Shown: positions 10,891 through 23,715, counted from the stretch's first letter. The stretch is DNA of 64,000 bases from Pseudisothecium myosuroides (GCA_951799445.1 OX637293.1:12400001-12464000), one strand, 5' to 3'. The notes: generated by a model from the letters alone, not told the origin. Made by a program: numbers and translations.

Positions 10891-12330
10891 AGATGAAGCA
10901 GAAGAAGTGGTCCAAGTAGAGACTGATTTCTAGACACTTTGTGTAAATGGAAGGCTCAATGTTATTTTAACACTAAGACTTCCAAAGTTGAATCAATGTT
11001 CTTCATATTACTTTCAATAACCAATTATTTGAAATTAGAAAATCTTGAAATCTTGAAATATGTGAAATTGTAAATTTCTAAAATTTAAATTATTAACTTG
11101 TTAATTAAATAATTTATTAAATTATAGCTTACTAATATGAAAATTCAAATAAATCATAATTTTTTGAATATTTGAATATTCTAAACTTGTGTAGATAGAT
11201 GGATTAGTTTTGTAGGAATATTGTAGGAAGATTAGTATTGTGCTACATTAGATTTCCATTGCTTCTTTGAGGATATTAATTATCAACTTATGAATTATAA
11301 TTATAAAATTTTAAAATAAACATGTGAATTTCAAATTTGTAGGATTTTGATTTATAAATTAATGAATTTCAAAAATTCAAGGCTGTACATCGAATCAATG
11401 AATTTCTAAATCTGAAACAATTAAATTTAAAAAATAAAAAATTTAACTCTATTAATTTTGTGAATTAAATAAATTTTATTAAATCTTCAATTCTTTGAAA
11501 TGAAAAAAAATTTGCTACAGAATTTTTATTATCCACCAAAGTATTGGCAATGCAAATGGAATTTAGGAAAATGAGCCAACTCAACTATTGAAAGTGCACA
11601 AAGTAGTTGTATCCAAAATCAACCCTAGACTTTCATGAATGAAGGTTGTATATATTAGGCAAGAATTTGTAGGGTCACTTTTATAACAAAGTCACAATTA
11701 GGTGTAATTACCATATCAAAATTGTCCCTTTTTCAACTACTTCTCTTATCTATATTATCCACATCATGTATTTGTTTGGGAAAAAAAAGATGAAAGAAAC
11801 TTAGTTTTCTATGTTATTCAAAATTAAATTTTATATCAAAACAACATAATTAAATTCTTGAAGTTCTATGTGAAAAATTATTAAATATTATCTAAATTCA
11901 AATTCTTTAATATTATTTGAATGAAAATTATTATGAATTATTTGGTACATGATTCAAACAAAGGCAAAAGTCTTCCCATAGGTTTGCAAGAATATGCAAA
12001 CCAGTTCGAGCCAATACTTTGGCCCTGTCTACTAAGAAGTTAAAATTTGACCCAATGTAATTGGTGGACCACCATATGCTAGTAGTAAGAACTTCATCCG
12101 CATTGGTAGGGGGACAGAGCTCAATATTCTTGACTATAAGTCGCCATGCCGTAGTAATTCGGTTCCATACTCTAGATCCCCTTGTGACGGTGGGTTTGTG
12201 TACCATCAACTACGCTTGGGAAGGGAACTAGTAACCACATTTAGGATGGAGTTTCATCCTATGAATCCTGTATTTGAGTTGGATCTTGAGGTTGGTGATG
12301 CCAGGTCAATAGCAAGTAGTATCCACTTTG
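10891..12330. other. Very AT-rich spacer without recognised features
   Basis: Contains long stretches of A/T words (for example 11040-11520). Open frames here (such as 11931-12209 minus) show no recognisable domain. Confidence 0.45.
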
Positions 12331-12899
12331 CTCGGGGGGGGGGGGGGCACCTAGTATTTTACTACAAACCACGTGCGAACAAGTGGTTTCTAATGAACTA
12401 TAATTTCAACTTAAAATTTTGAGGGTTGCTTAATAATGACTATAGGTTTCTATTGCCAAAATTTCAAACTAAAATAATAGTTGAAATGATTTGTACAAGA
12501 GGTTGAAAATGGCCTAAAACGGCATGTTTTTCAACTCAAATATTTATAGAGATCACATTTAGATGACCATGGCATCAATACTCAACTCAAAATGAACTTT
12601 CAATAGAGAGCTATTTTTAGGAATTTTTTGTTCATTTTTTAGACAATTTTTTAGGATATAATATAGGGGTGTGAAAGTTATTTTTCAGTTGTACAGTGTA
12701 TCTAATTACTTCAAAAATTTGTAACTAATTATCATTAACAAATAAAAATATCAATAATTCAAAACATAAACTTTTGAAGTAGGAAAATCTAGTCATATTT
12801 TTTTATTTCATTTTATTTAAATTTTAGGATATAATATAGGGGATCCAAAGTTTTGTTCACACGTGTTTTCTAATGGACACTCTAAGTGACCCCCCCGAG
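12331..12899. mobile_element. G-tract-ended MITE copy 1, 569 bp, 8-bp TSD
   Basis: Starts CTCGGGGGGG and ends CCCCCCCGAG. The 8-mer CCACTTTG is duplicated exactly on both sides (12323-12330 and 12900-12907). Sub-terminal ACCACGTGCGAAC at the left and GTTCACACGTGT at the right form a further imperfect inverted repeat. Eight-bp duplications suggest the hAT group, though the G-tract ends are not typical hAT ends. It is non-coding. A second copy lies at 33275-33840 in opposite orientation. Confidence 0.82.
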
Positions 12900-13099
12900 C
12901 CACTTTGCTAGAAGTGTTGTGAAAGATACTCTTTAGGATCAAGGAGTTTTAATCCACCTCTCTCTGTTGCTTTCGTTTTCCAGGGAGGAAATATTAGCTG
13001 AGTTCCCGTTTTCTCCCATGGAAAAACACCACTTGTTTTATTTTATTTTGAGCATCCTCCTTGAGTGGATGTCACTATTCACTGCACAATCAAATCTTG

Positions 13100-14325
13100 T
13101 GCAAGAGGTAGAGTAGGTGGGCATATTTCCCTAGCTAGGAGACCAGGTAACCACACTAGTTTGGAGGAACTCAACTCCTAACAACCAAATCTTGCTCCCT
13201 CACCCCCAAAACCTATCTCTTGTTGGCAATCTTATCAAAGTAAGTGTTGGACACTCATCCTAGTAGCTCTCCATTATCCCTACCACAACCAATCCCACTC
13301 TATTTTTTGGTTATGGCAGAAGAGTCCGTATCTTGCAGATTAAAAAAGGGCGCACTTGCATCCCATACCTTCTCTTTTCTGGGGTTGTTCAATCCTTCAC
13401 CTTCAATCATGGTAACTAGCAATGGAGGGACAGCTCTAACCTCATGGATTACATGACGGCTATAGGGAGGAAACTCATCAGCCAACATTATCAACCCAAG
13501 AGATCTATTCCATCTAAGTGGTCAAAAAACCTATCCACCACTTTCTTACCAAGCTGGAGGGATCTATGGCACAAACTTACCTAGATCATTGAAAGAAGCT
13601 ACATTTATGTGGGTAGTTTGGCACAACGCAGTTGCGGTCCATTCATGGAGAGCCAAGGTTGCCCCAGGCATTGATTCACATTGTAATTGTTGCAACTTAG
13701 GTATTGAAAAATCCCCCCTTCATAGATTCTATTCATGTCCTTGATCACAGGAAATTTGGGACTATGTCCAAACTATTATCTATTATATACGTGGTATGCA
13801 ACCAATCTTGGAGCCTTATGAGAGATTTAACTTCTCCCAATGCATCTTTGGATCCTCGACACCTCGACGGTTCCAGGCACTTAAAATCATTTGGACTTTG
13901 CTTCATGGCTCTACAATGTGGATTATGTGGATCTCTCGCAACAGCAAGGTCTTTGCTCAATACTCTTGGCCTTTGGACTTTACATAGACAACATTATAGG
14001 ATGTGCTTCTTGACTCCGACTATGCTGCCCAATTGAAGGCTCAACTTGTGGCTCGTCTTCACCTTCAAGATAGGGGTAAAGCTTGGGTCAAATTTGATAG
14101 CATTTGGCTCCAATCTTCGATTTTGGCTAGTAGGGAAGGCTCCACCATTTAATAAATGGAATAAGAAGGGTCCTCCTTCTTGTTCTTTTCACTAGGGTTC
14201 TTACTTGATTCTTTTTCCTTTTTGCTCTTATCTCTTCACTGTCCAACTTGTGTGGCTTGGCTGTTTTGTATTGTGGTTTTTTTTCTTTTAATGCAATGGT
14301 TCATTCCATTTATTCAAAAAAAATC
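13100..14325 (+). pseudogene. LINE (non-LTR retrotransposon) 3' remnant with zf-RVT-like domain
   Basis: One plus-strand frame around 13560-13987 reads through a segment typical of the zinc-binding region after plant LINE reverse transcriptases: FMWVVWHNAVAVHSWRAK, then HCNCCNLGIEKSPLHRFYSC (a C-x2-C ... H-x4-C pattern), then IWDYVQ and, further on, WIMWISRNSKVF. A TGA at 13742-13744 and further stops near 13988 break it. The 3' end has a T-rich tract and a short A run near 14318-14325, as expected of a LINE tail. The reverse transcriptase core is absent or unrecognisable upstream, so this is a 5'-truncated dead copy. Confidence 0.65.
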
Positions 14326-14587
14326 AAAAGTCTTCAAAGTGTATACTATTTTTATTGAAAAATTGAAGATTTTTAAATAATAATAATGAATGTGTAATAA
14401 AGACTTTGACTAAAAATTGACCATCGGGTTGACCATATATGCTAAAGAAATTTCAAACCAAAATATTTCAATGACCAATTTTTTGAGTCCTAAAGAGGAA
14501 TATACGAAAATAATTTTACATCTATGCCATGAATAATAAATATTTGTTTTATACATAAGAAAGAAATTAAAAAAAAATCTAATTGTA

Positions 14588-15980
14588 CAGTGGGGTACCA
14601 TTCAAAATGGTATTTTGAAATCGTAGGGAAGAAAATTCCACATCTACTAACTTTGACAGCCTCTTGAAGGCTCAAAAATTGATCTTTGACCATGAAATTT
14701 TTATCACAACATCATCTTTAAGGTAATTATATGTGTGCCAAATTCCAAGGCCAAAAGATTTACACAAAAAAAGATATTTGAAATCTACCAACATGTGTAG
14801 GCGTGAGAAAAATTTCACTATTGCCAACTTTGACACCCTCCCAAGCACTGAAATTTTTTTCTTTACCTATGAAAAATTTGGCATAGGACCATCTATATGT
14901 TGATTAAATGTGTAAAAAATTCAAGTCCAAAAGACCCCCACAAAAATAGATATTCAAAATCTACCAACATGTGTCGTTGTGAGAAACAATTTTACTACTA
15001 CCAACTTTGACACTATCCCAAGGGTTGAAAAATTGTTTATTTACCATGAAATTTTTGTGATGAAATCATCTCTATGTTAATAATATATGTGCCAAATTTC
15101 AAGTTCAGAAGATTGACACAAAAAAAGATATGTTAATTCTACCAATAAGTGTAGTTGTGAGAATGATTTTTTCAGCCCTCGGGATAGTGTCATTTTTTGG
15201 GTAAAATTTCACACGGATGTAGAAAATCACTCTCACAACTACACATGTTGGTAGAATTAGAATACCTTTTTTCCGGTAAAACTTTTGACCTTGAAATTTG
15301 GCATACATTTTATCAATATAGAGGTCATCTCATGCGAAATTTTTTAGGGTAAGATGTTTCTTTTCCAGCCCTTGGGATAGTGTCAAAGTTGGTAGTAGTG
15401 AAATTTTTCTCACAGCTATATACATTGGTAGAACTAGCATATATTTTTTGTGAATCTTCTGAACTTGAAATTTGGCTTATATGTTATTAACATAGATATG
15501 ATTTCATCATAAAAATTTCATGGTAAATAAACAATTTTTCAACCCTTGGGATAGTGTCAAAGTTGGTAATAGTAAAATTGTTTCTTACAACGACACATGT
15601 CGGTAGATTTTGAATATCTATTTTTGTGGGGGTCTTTTGGACTTGAATTTTTTACACATTTAATCAACATATAGATGGTCCTATGCCAAAATTTTCATAG
15701 GTAAAGAAAAAAATTTCAGTCCTTGGGAGGGTTTCAAAGTTGGCAATAGTGAGATTTTTCTCACGCCTACACATGTTGGTAGATTTCAAATATCTTTTTT
15801 TGTGTAAATCTTTTGGCCTTGAAATTTGGCACACATATAATTACCTTAAAGATGATGCTGTGGTAAAAATTTCATGGTCAAAAATCAATTTTTGAGCCCT
15901 CGGGAGGCTGTCAAAGTTGGCAAATGTGAAATTTCTTTCCCTGCGATTTCAAAAACGCCATTTTGAATGGTACCCCACTG
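14588..15980. mobile_element. Foldback element, 1.39 kb, arms built of about 177-bp tandem repeats, TA flanks
   Basis: Terminal repeats CAGTGGGGTACCATTCAAAA and its inverse end at 14588 and 15980, each bordered by TA. The arms are inverted copies meeting near 15190. Each arm is itself a tandem series whose landmark AACTTTGAC (or its inverse) recurs about every 176-178 bp: 14649, 14825, 15001 on the left and 15381, 15556, 15733, 15910 on the right. The right arm has one more unit. It is non-coding; frames inside are repeat by-products. The ends and TA suggest Tc1/mariner or pogo-type mobilisation. Confidence 0.8.
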
Positions 15981-15989
15981 TACTGTACA

Positions 15990-16195
15990 TATATCATATT
16001 TATGTACATATGTCAAAAAAAAAATAATATTCATGTACATATTATATACCATATCCATACGCCATATCAGACTTGAATATTAGTATTTGGATACATTACC
16101 CATATACCATATCCATATCCACATTTATATATTTGTATGCATACTTGTGTGCATATGCATATCTATATTAGCATATGGATGTATTAATGTAACTA
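15990..16195. repeat. Degenerate CCATATCCATA simple-sequence tract
   Basis: Irregular repetition of CATATCCATA and TATGCATA words directly after the foldback element. Similar to 8494-8640. Confidence 0.5.
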
Positions 16196-17092
16196 TACCA
16201 CATATCTAAGGGAGGAAGAAAATATATTTTATGAGGGGCTCAAGGGAGGCTCAATATTTAGAGGGCAAGTGAATTGTGTCTTTTTAAGGAATAGTTACAT
16301 CCAATCATCGACCATCTTGAATTAGAAGCTATAGTATTCCCTTCGCTTATCCAAATTTTTTATTTCTATTTTTCTTGAATTGTTTGAGAAATTCCTAAAA
16401 ATGAGCATTTACTTAAAGTTTGAAGTTTTGGATCTCTAACCACATTTCTAAGTTAGACTAACAAATAATATTTATTTATAATTTAGGTGTATTTTTGTTC
16501 AAAAATTGTAAGATTTTTTGAACATTTTTTGTATTTGATATTAATTTGCTTCATTTTTTCTTCCAACATTCATGGTAAAATGAAAATTTAACAAAAAAAT
16601 CTAAATTTTTTATAACATATATATGAGACACTTAGTTTCATTTCTAAATAATAAACCTAAAAAATTTCACCTATAAATGGAGGCAACATGGAGGTTGCAA
16701 AGTGGAGGAGTTTGAGATTTGATTATACAATTTCAAGTTTTGTCCTTTAAAGGTTAAAGGGACATTTTGGAGACTCATGGTTTTAGGGGACATCAACACA
16801 TACTTAGATGTGGATTCACAACTATGTGGGTGAGGCTAAGAACCAATCAAGGTACGTACACCAACATTCTTCTTATTATGATTTCTACATTTGAACTAAA
16901 AAGTGTCACAAAAATCTAGATACTTATTATACAAGATGTGCACAATCAAAACATGAGAATTTAATGGTGGTTTTTGATACACCTAAAAACTGTCAACTGT
17001 ACTCCAAAATTTTGCCTCTGGTATTCCACTGTTTGTTCTTGATCTTTTCTTGGAATGAACTCCAGGTTTCAAAAAAACAAAACAAAATTGTA
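16196..17092. other. Unassigned AT-rich spacer
   Basis: No recognised gene or repeat. Only short, low-complexity frames. Confidence 0.45.
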
Positions 17093-17693
17093 CAGTATGG
17101 TACAGCTCATTTACAAATTTTCCAGTCAGCCTTCACTAGAAAGTTCAGCCAACTTCAGGAAGCTCTAGCATGCTCAAAAATGAACCGATTTTGGAACCGC
17201 AAATTGCGTTGGAATTGCAATGAAGTTCACTTCAACTTCATAGCAAGTAAAAACTAAATAATTTCAAATCATACAACAATTTGAATTTCTTTTATACACT
17301 ATCTACCATTTCATAGAGAACCTTTGGAAGATAGTCACAGTTTTTTTGCAATGGGATGAAGAACAAGCAAGAAATCTTACAAGCAATTCAAGTGGTATGA
17401 GAGCAAGTATCTCTAAAGCAATTGTGAAGGTTCATTTCTTATATGTACCATTGAATACAAGTTGTAATTTTCACAAATGTTGGCAACACTAGATAGTATG
17501 TAGTGTATAGAAAACATCAAATGCTTTGTATGATTTTCAATTACATTTGTAATGAAGATAAAGTAGACTTCAGTGTGATTTCAACGCAATTTGAAATTTG
17601 AAATTCTGTTCAATTTTGAGCATACACCGGCCTCCCAAAGTTGACCTAATCTCAGCAGGATGCAAAAATTCGCAAATGAACTGTACCCCACTG
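17093..17693. mobile_element. TA-flanked element with CAGT-type ends, 601 bp
   Basis: Left end CAGTATGGTACAGCTCATTT and the inverse of the right end, CAGTGGGGTACAGTTCATTT, match at 17 of 20. TA flanks both sides. The first 12 bases resemble the ends of the foldback elements at 14588 and 62971, but the interior is different and not repetitive. It has no transposase frame. Confidence 0.7.
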
Positions 17694-18600
17694 TACTGTA
17701 AAAATTCCTATCTTATTCATACGGTGTCCAAATAATGCATGCGAACGAGCATTAAAAACTTGAATCCTCTTTCGATTGTCAGTAAGATACAACAGAACTA
17801 ATTTATGCCGTCTAACATTAGTAACGAAGCTCACGATTAAGTTATGTCAAGCTTTGGTGCACAAATGTCACAGGCTTGCTTCCAGTGATTTGATCAGTTC
17901 TTGCACAATCAGTCGCAACTAATTCATTGTTCAAAGAGTGGAGAGAGCTTCATTGCCGAGCAACACCACTTTTGCGGTTCGTTTTTTCAGGTTGAGAGAT
18001 GACAGTTTTTTCCAGTGATTTTGTAGCAGGCAGATCTAGTTCGAATGATCTATTTTCGCGTACACGGGAGTTGGGAATGTGTACTTAGCGTTGTTAAGCA
18101 AATTGAGCTGGGGTGTGTTTTGGAAGTCTTATTACCGCCCTTGCTGTGAAAGAGCTATTGCAGCATTTGTCTCTGCTTCAGTTCTTTGGCTTGGCCACTG
18201 CTGGATGGCGTTTTCCTTGGAAAAGACGACTTTAAATAGGGTAGAATATTCGCCTGCTCTGTTTGGAGTTAGGGTTCAGGTTTGATATGCTTAACTATTG
18301 TATTTAGTAGAGAATGCCTTGGCCTGAAAATCGAACTGTGACAATCGAAGTCTGAGATGAACACAAAAGCAATACATATCTGTGGGTGTACATGCAGAAG
18401 GGCTTTTTTTTAGGATTTAGGGTTTGTTCATTTTGTTTTTATGATGGGTTGGCTAGTCGTTTTGGTATTGGAGCTTGAATAGTTGGGGAGACTAAGCAGT
18501 GGAAGTTTTAAAATTCCTAGGGCAGATTTAAAGCCTTCGATTTTGGGTTATTGCTACCTGGATTTTTTGGCTTGTCTATGTACAATTGCAGTTTGTTTAC
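17694..18600. other. Unassigned region of mixed composition
   Basis: Somewhat richer in GC than its surroundings at 17930-18290. A 68-codon plus-strand frame at 18079-18285 has no recognisable homology. It might be leader or 5' exon sequence of the exon-like block at 18925-19526, but no splice path could be established. Confidence 0.3.
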
Positions 18601-18805
18601 TACCCTACGTGAAGGTCAGATTCAGACATAAATCAAGTATCTTTTGGGATGTCTAAATTTTTGAAAATATTACAAGTGAAATTTTTGGAAGATTACAAGT
18701 GAATTTCTGGAATATCCTAGAATATACCACCTGCCGAATCCCTTTGGGCCTGAAAAAGAAACTAATTCGGCACTTCACTGCCGAATCAGACCTTCACGTA
18801 CGGTA
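18601..18805. mobile_element. TA-flanked MITE, 205 bp, copy 1
   Basis: Starts TACCCTACGTGAAGGTCAGA and ends TCTGATTCGG-type inverse (..CCTTCACGTACGGTA). The terminal repeat is about 20 bp, counting the outer TA as the target duplication. A second copy with the same 205-bp length lies at 39089-39293. The size and TA target fit a Tc1/mariner-type MITE. Confidence 0.75.
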
Positions 18806-18924
18806 ATCTGGATTGCAGAGTAATTCCATTGACCATGGTTGTGGGATCTAGTGCCGTATCCACTTCAGTTCTTATCTGCGTGACCAAGGTTGTTTAATTG
18901 ATCTTTTTTTGTTGTAAATTGAAA

Positions 18925-19526
18925 AGGAGGACACCGACCGTGCCTCGCTTGCAGAACATTCTAACTTTCTCCCTCTGAAAAGGGCTAAAGTGAAGTTCCT
19001 CTTCCAACATGAAGCAAATGTCAGGGTCAAAGTGGAGAAGAAGGTGTCTCCAAAGGTTAGTTGGATTAACTGCCATGTTTACTTGAAGAATTATAATTTG
19101 ATTTACGTGTTGCATGTGTCCACTGAATTCTGTATCTCTTATACAGTAGGTATATGTAATATTGATATATGCTATCTGAAATTCATATTGCGGTCAACAT
19201 TCTGACCCAATGGAAGAAGAGGAGCCAGAACTAGTGAAAGGACGTGCTTGCAAAAAGCTGGAAGTATTCTTCCCTTAGCAAGTATTGAAGCCGGTGTTGC
19301 TTACTTAATGGAAATGGAAGCATTTCCATTGAAGGAAATGTCCAGTATGGACACCCCTGTAGCTGCTAAAACTCTGAAGAGGACAAGGTTCAATGTCGGC
19401 ATGGACCCTGTTACTGCAGAAGCATACTGTTCATTGCCAAACAAAAGGACAATCGGAATTTTAGAATGTGAAAATCCTGACGAAAAGAGCAGGTTTCAGA
19501 TAAAGCTGCTCCAATACCTGACATGA
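18925..19526 (+). pseudogene. Exon-like block of an unidentified gene, possibly a remnant
   Basis: Two coding-like stretches. The first (about 18925-19055) follows an AG acceptor-like site, reads DTDRASLAEHSNFLPLKRAK then KVKFLFQHEANVRVKVEKKV, and ends at an AAG/GTTAGT donor-like site. The second (about 19212-19526) reads SILPLASIEAGVAYLMEMEA, then DPVTAEAYCSLPNKRTIGIL and ENPDEKSRFQIKLLQYL before TGA. The composition is protein-like (mixed charged residues, no low complexity), but the junction between them contains a frame conflict (19203-19260). I do not recognise the family. A further frame at 19641-19889 could be downstream coding or chance. Confidence 0.35.
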
Positions 19527-19889
19527 AGATGAGTACTTCAACAGTGGGAGTTCGAGTGGGTATTAAGTTAGTCATGGTTACAACACAGTTTTGCCAAATT
19601 TTGGTTTACGTTTGAATTTAATGGTTACAACACGGTCCTCATGTTATTGGCTTTGGCTACGATCGGCAGAAGCCTTAGAAGCTCCAGGTCACGCTTGATG
19701 GAAAAAGATGGAAAAACTGAGTTGCTGACTTTCTGCCAAAGCAGCAAACCTCGAGAAGGTGGACAGGGAAGTGTCATCCTTCAGTTCCTTGCAGCCTTAT
19801 CTAGCGTTGATCCAGCAAGTATCTTAAGCCAGAATCACAGGCCAATTAAGGGTAAGGCCGGTATACCTGAAACCAACAAATTAAGATAA

Positions 19890-20471
19890 ATAACATTATG
19901 TACCAGAACTCTACTTATAGGGACATAAAATGTGTAACAGCAGTAGAACATAGTGTAGGTTTTGGGAGCAATATTTTAGGGCCTTGTGCACTTGAATGCC
20001 ACAATTTTGATGCTTTAAAATATGCCAAAAAAGAAAATTGTTGTACAAAATGTAAAGATGTCGCCGAGGACCAGGTCCTTTGGTTCTGTGTACTGTTTCC
20101 CCTTTGCAATGGAAATTGTCCATGTGTTTCAAGAAAAAAAAAAAAAAATATGCCACAAAAAATTCTTTCAACAAATATGATTATACTCCGTATAAGCTTG
20201 GAACAGGGTTGACAACTTGACACTCGATGAAAATCTGCAGTGGCCTTGCTTAGGGGGATCGAAAATCTTGTTATCCAGAGAATCTGGCTTGGATGCACAG
20301 GCCAAATTGAAGAATATTTGGAGTCACTAGGACATTGAAGACTCTTCAATGGAAACAAGCAAAGCAGAAGAGAACTTAGGTTTTATGTCTGCCAGCGCTA
20401 CCATTCTCCATATTTACTGAACTGGGCATTTAGTCAGTGAGGGTGCAGCTTGTTCGACCAAAGTCCTTTAA
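19890..20471. other. Unassigned spacer
   Basis: Overlapping open frames on both strands (19898-20212 and 19915-20358) show no domain. An A13-type run is present near 20131-20150. Confidence 0.4.
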
Positions 20472-21139
20472 ATCACCCTAAATGCCCAAGGCCATTTTTG
20501 AGCTTCTAGGAATTTGCTCTAAACTAAAACAAAAGGTTGAAGTTTTAAGTTTTGATAATTTATATCAATTTTTCTTTGATTGTAATGTACAATTTGAAAC
20601 TAGATGTGTTATGAATCATATAGGAAAGGAAACACAACAATATCAAATGCAAATTGGAGTAGTAATTATAATCACTATAATGTTTGATTATAAGGTTGTT
20701 AAAAATTTCAAAGTGAATAGAAGTCTTCCAGTCCTCATTTTGCATGTCAAATCTACAATTGCAATCTTGAAAAAAATAAGAAGCTAAAAGAAATAACATG
20801 TACAACCATAATCAATTTAAGCTTTTCTATATCTACTTTCTAATTTTTTTGAATGAATTTCTATTGTGACTTTTTCCTTCAGGTTTAATGTATTTGAGGC
20901 TCATCTCCAAGAGCCCCTAATACTAAAAAATAAAAAGATTTGCAATGGATACCCTTGCACAAAATTTTGGTATGAAAAATCACAAACATTATTCCTTCAA
21001 AATCAAAATTTTGATGCTAAAAATAGACTTTAAAGTATATTTGCGTATTACAAATCATAAAAATATACAAATTGGTAAGATTTAGTATAACTTCAATAAA
21101 CTTCCGACACCAAAATGTAATGCCTTTGGCATTTAAGGA
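20472..21139. mobile_element. Probable decayed family P element, about 670 bp
   Basis: Left: TTAA followed by a region reading CACCCTAAATGCCCAAGGCC. Right: TGCCTTTGGCATTTAAGGAT followed by TTAA (21140-21143). These are diverged inverse ends like those of the copy starting at 57510. The interior is AT-rich and non-coding. Confidence 0.45.
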
Positions 21140-21585
21140 TTAACATTGAAACGAGGCAACTCGACTACTAAAGCATTTCAACATCCAAATTGTTTTTTTG
21201 CATTTGTATGCCACTTCCTAGTATTCTTTATCATGTAAACATATGATCAAGATATTATATGTATATGTATATGCAATTAATGGATATTAGATAATCATGT
21301 ATTTTTCTTCCCATGATTTGTATGTACATTACAACTATTGTATATGTTTGTGATTAAAATTATAAAATTATTTAAATGTCCTTATAAACTTATTTACATG
21401 AATATATTCTTACTGAATTTGTGAATGAGAAAAGGCAAATTCATTTATTTAATTTTTTTGAGAGCGTAAAATTATTTTTAAAACATTAATATTGAACATG
21501 CATACATATTTGAGCCAAAAGATTTTTCCTACAATTGTTTGATTATAGGGTATTTAATTTATAGAAATTCAAATCACTTTATTAC

Positions 21586-21940
21586 CAAATGTAATGAACA
21601 GTGCACCTCAAAAATAGGTGTAAATAAAATTTATTTTAGAATCTCATATTAAAAGTATGAATTAGTGATTTTTTAATCTTAATTTTATTTTAATTATATA
21701 TTTTATTAATTTTTGATGGCACCACTAGTAATAAGGGCAATAGGATGACATTTAATTTTTTAACAAATGTAATGAACAGTGCACCTCAAAAATAGGTGTA
21801 AATAAAATTTATTCTAGAATCTCATATTAAAAGTATGAATTAGTGATTTTTTTTTTAATTTTAATTTTAATTATATATTTTATTTATTTTTGATGGCACC
21901 ACTAGTAATAAGGGCAATAGGATGACATTTAATTTTGATT
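21586..21940. repeat. Direct tandem duplication, two units of about 178 bp
   Basis: The block AATGAACAGTGCACCTCAAA recurs at about 21593 and 21771, and GGCACCACTAGTAATAAGGG recurs likewise. The two units are nearly identical apart from length changes in T runs, so the duplication is recent. Confidence 0.85.
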
Positions 21941-23715
21941 TTACAATTATCAATGTCTTATTATGGTCAGCCATCAACTTCATTGGATTTTTATTCATTT
22001 GGGGTCCTAAAAACCTTGTTGACATGTACGTTTCTGGCACAAATATCATAGTTGGGTAGGACATGGTTTTATTTTCTTAGCAAAAATTCATACAAATTTT
22101 TTGAAAGGAATATTTGACAATATATTCCTTCCTCTTTAGTAGATACAACCGCAATCTAATTGCAAAGGAATCTTAGAACATTACTTTTTTACCATTTTAT
22201 TTTGAAGAATTGTAAACATTCTCAGAACTTAGGATGAATAAGTGATGCAAAATTTTTTATCTTCATTTTGCATGTCATTTCACATGGATACATGTGAAAA
22301 TTACTCCAATGAAGATTACTTTCTATGGATTCAATCCAAATATAAATGAATAAAATACATTGGTCGATGGAAGGTTTGCAATGACACACACATACACATA
22401 CACAGATATATATATATATTCATGTTATAGACGGTTCAAACTTCACACCGTGTATTGCAAAAAACATGTACTTAGATATAAGATTGTTGAGGATTTTTAG
22501 GAACTATAGATTTTTAATTTGTGGTTAGGTTTGATAGGATGCAAGCAACAAGGTTTGGTAGGGAAATTTCAATCCACAATATAGTTGGACTTCAAATACC
22601 AAAAAGAATGTGCTACCAAATTTAATCTTATAGACACCTCATCCTAGGTGTAGTCATATAAGATCGGTAAATATGAATAGGTGAAATATTGAATTGGTTT
22701 GAAGCCATAAACTCATATAACAACTTTGTTAGCATTGGTTGTAAAAAGCCCATAAGTCAATTAATGAGGGCCCAATATTAACAACGCCTACTAACTTGAT
22801 ATCACTACACAATTATATTTTTGAAACGAGTACAATAATTATCCTAATGTTGCAATGTGCACTGGCTTAAAAGAACATGAATTTGGTAAATTAAGGTAAC
22901 CTCTTTGCTTCTAAATAAGCAATTAAGCAATCATGTTAAATTGTTTAATTAAACCTCCTTTTTTTCTTAACTTTTTTTTAATTGGATTGTTGGTCCAACT
23001 CTAACAACCCTCTCAAGCTTAAGGCGCCATTTTTTCTCTAATGCATTCTAGGCAAGAATCTGCAGGCTGAGTTTAGTTTAGTTTTAGAATCAAAGGGATC
23101 GCAATTTCAGAATTCTCGTGCAGACAGTTTCCTCAGTGTCACATGCACAAAAGTGAGCGGTGAACATTTGGCATGATCGATAAGTCAGTGTAGTTACCTC
23201 AAGTACTGTTTGGTGCATGCGAAATCTCCATCAAGGCCCGTTACACAGCAGATATCAAAGGTCGTGGGTTTCAATCGTGTACCACGGAAAAGAAAAGGTT
23301 CCGTGCAGGAGCTTCTGAAATCATGAAGCAGACTTCTTCAAAGAGATTCAAGTATATAAGACGGCCGGTGTCTCGTTTTAATATTCTTCATGCGTTTTCT
23401 GTGGAGACAAAAGCAACGTAACGCCCATAGACCAAGTTAGGTGCGAAGTTTCGTGAGCGCCAGGTCCTGTCTCTGCAACAGTGAATGCGCGCAGGTATTG
23501 CGTATAGTCATTCGTCGACGTCTGGAGAAACCTGATTTGGCATGGAGGCCTGTCCGTAGGACTAACTCTTTGCAATCTGAAGATGACTGAAGCCGGCCTA
23601 AATGCATATCTATGCAGATGCCGAGGCACCAGAGGTTGATACTTCGAAGGGATAGTTCAAAGTTGATAAATACTTCAAAGCCGATAATTCACGTACAAAG
23701 ATACTTCAAATTCAT
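21941..23715. other. Unassigned AT-rich spacer
   Basis: Holds a CA/TA microsatellite near 22385-22420. The part 23030-23640 is GC-richer but shows no recognised exon; an 83-codon minus frame at 23378-23629 has no known domain. No defined repeat was seen. Confidence 0.4.

Noticed and set aside
14588..15980. CRISPR-like repetition
   Set aside because: Units are about 177 bp, diverged, contiguous without spacers and arranged as an inverted repeat in eukaryotic-type DNA.
23220..23285. Possible box B (GTGGGTTTCAATCGTG) and tRNA-like stretch
   Set aside because: Does not match the GGTTCGANTCC core and no acceptor or D-arm pairing could be drawn.
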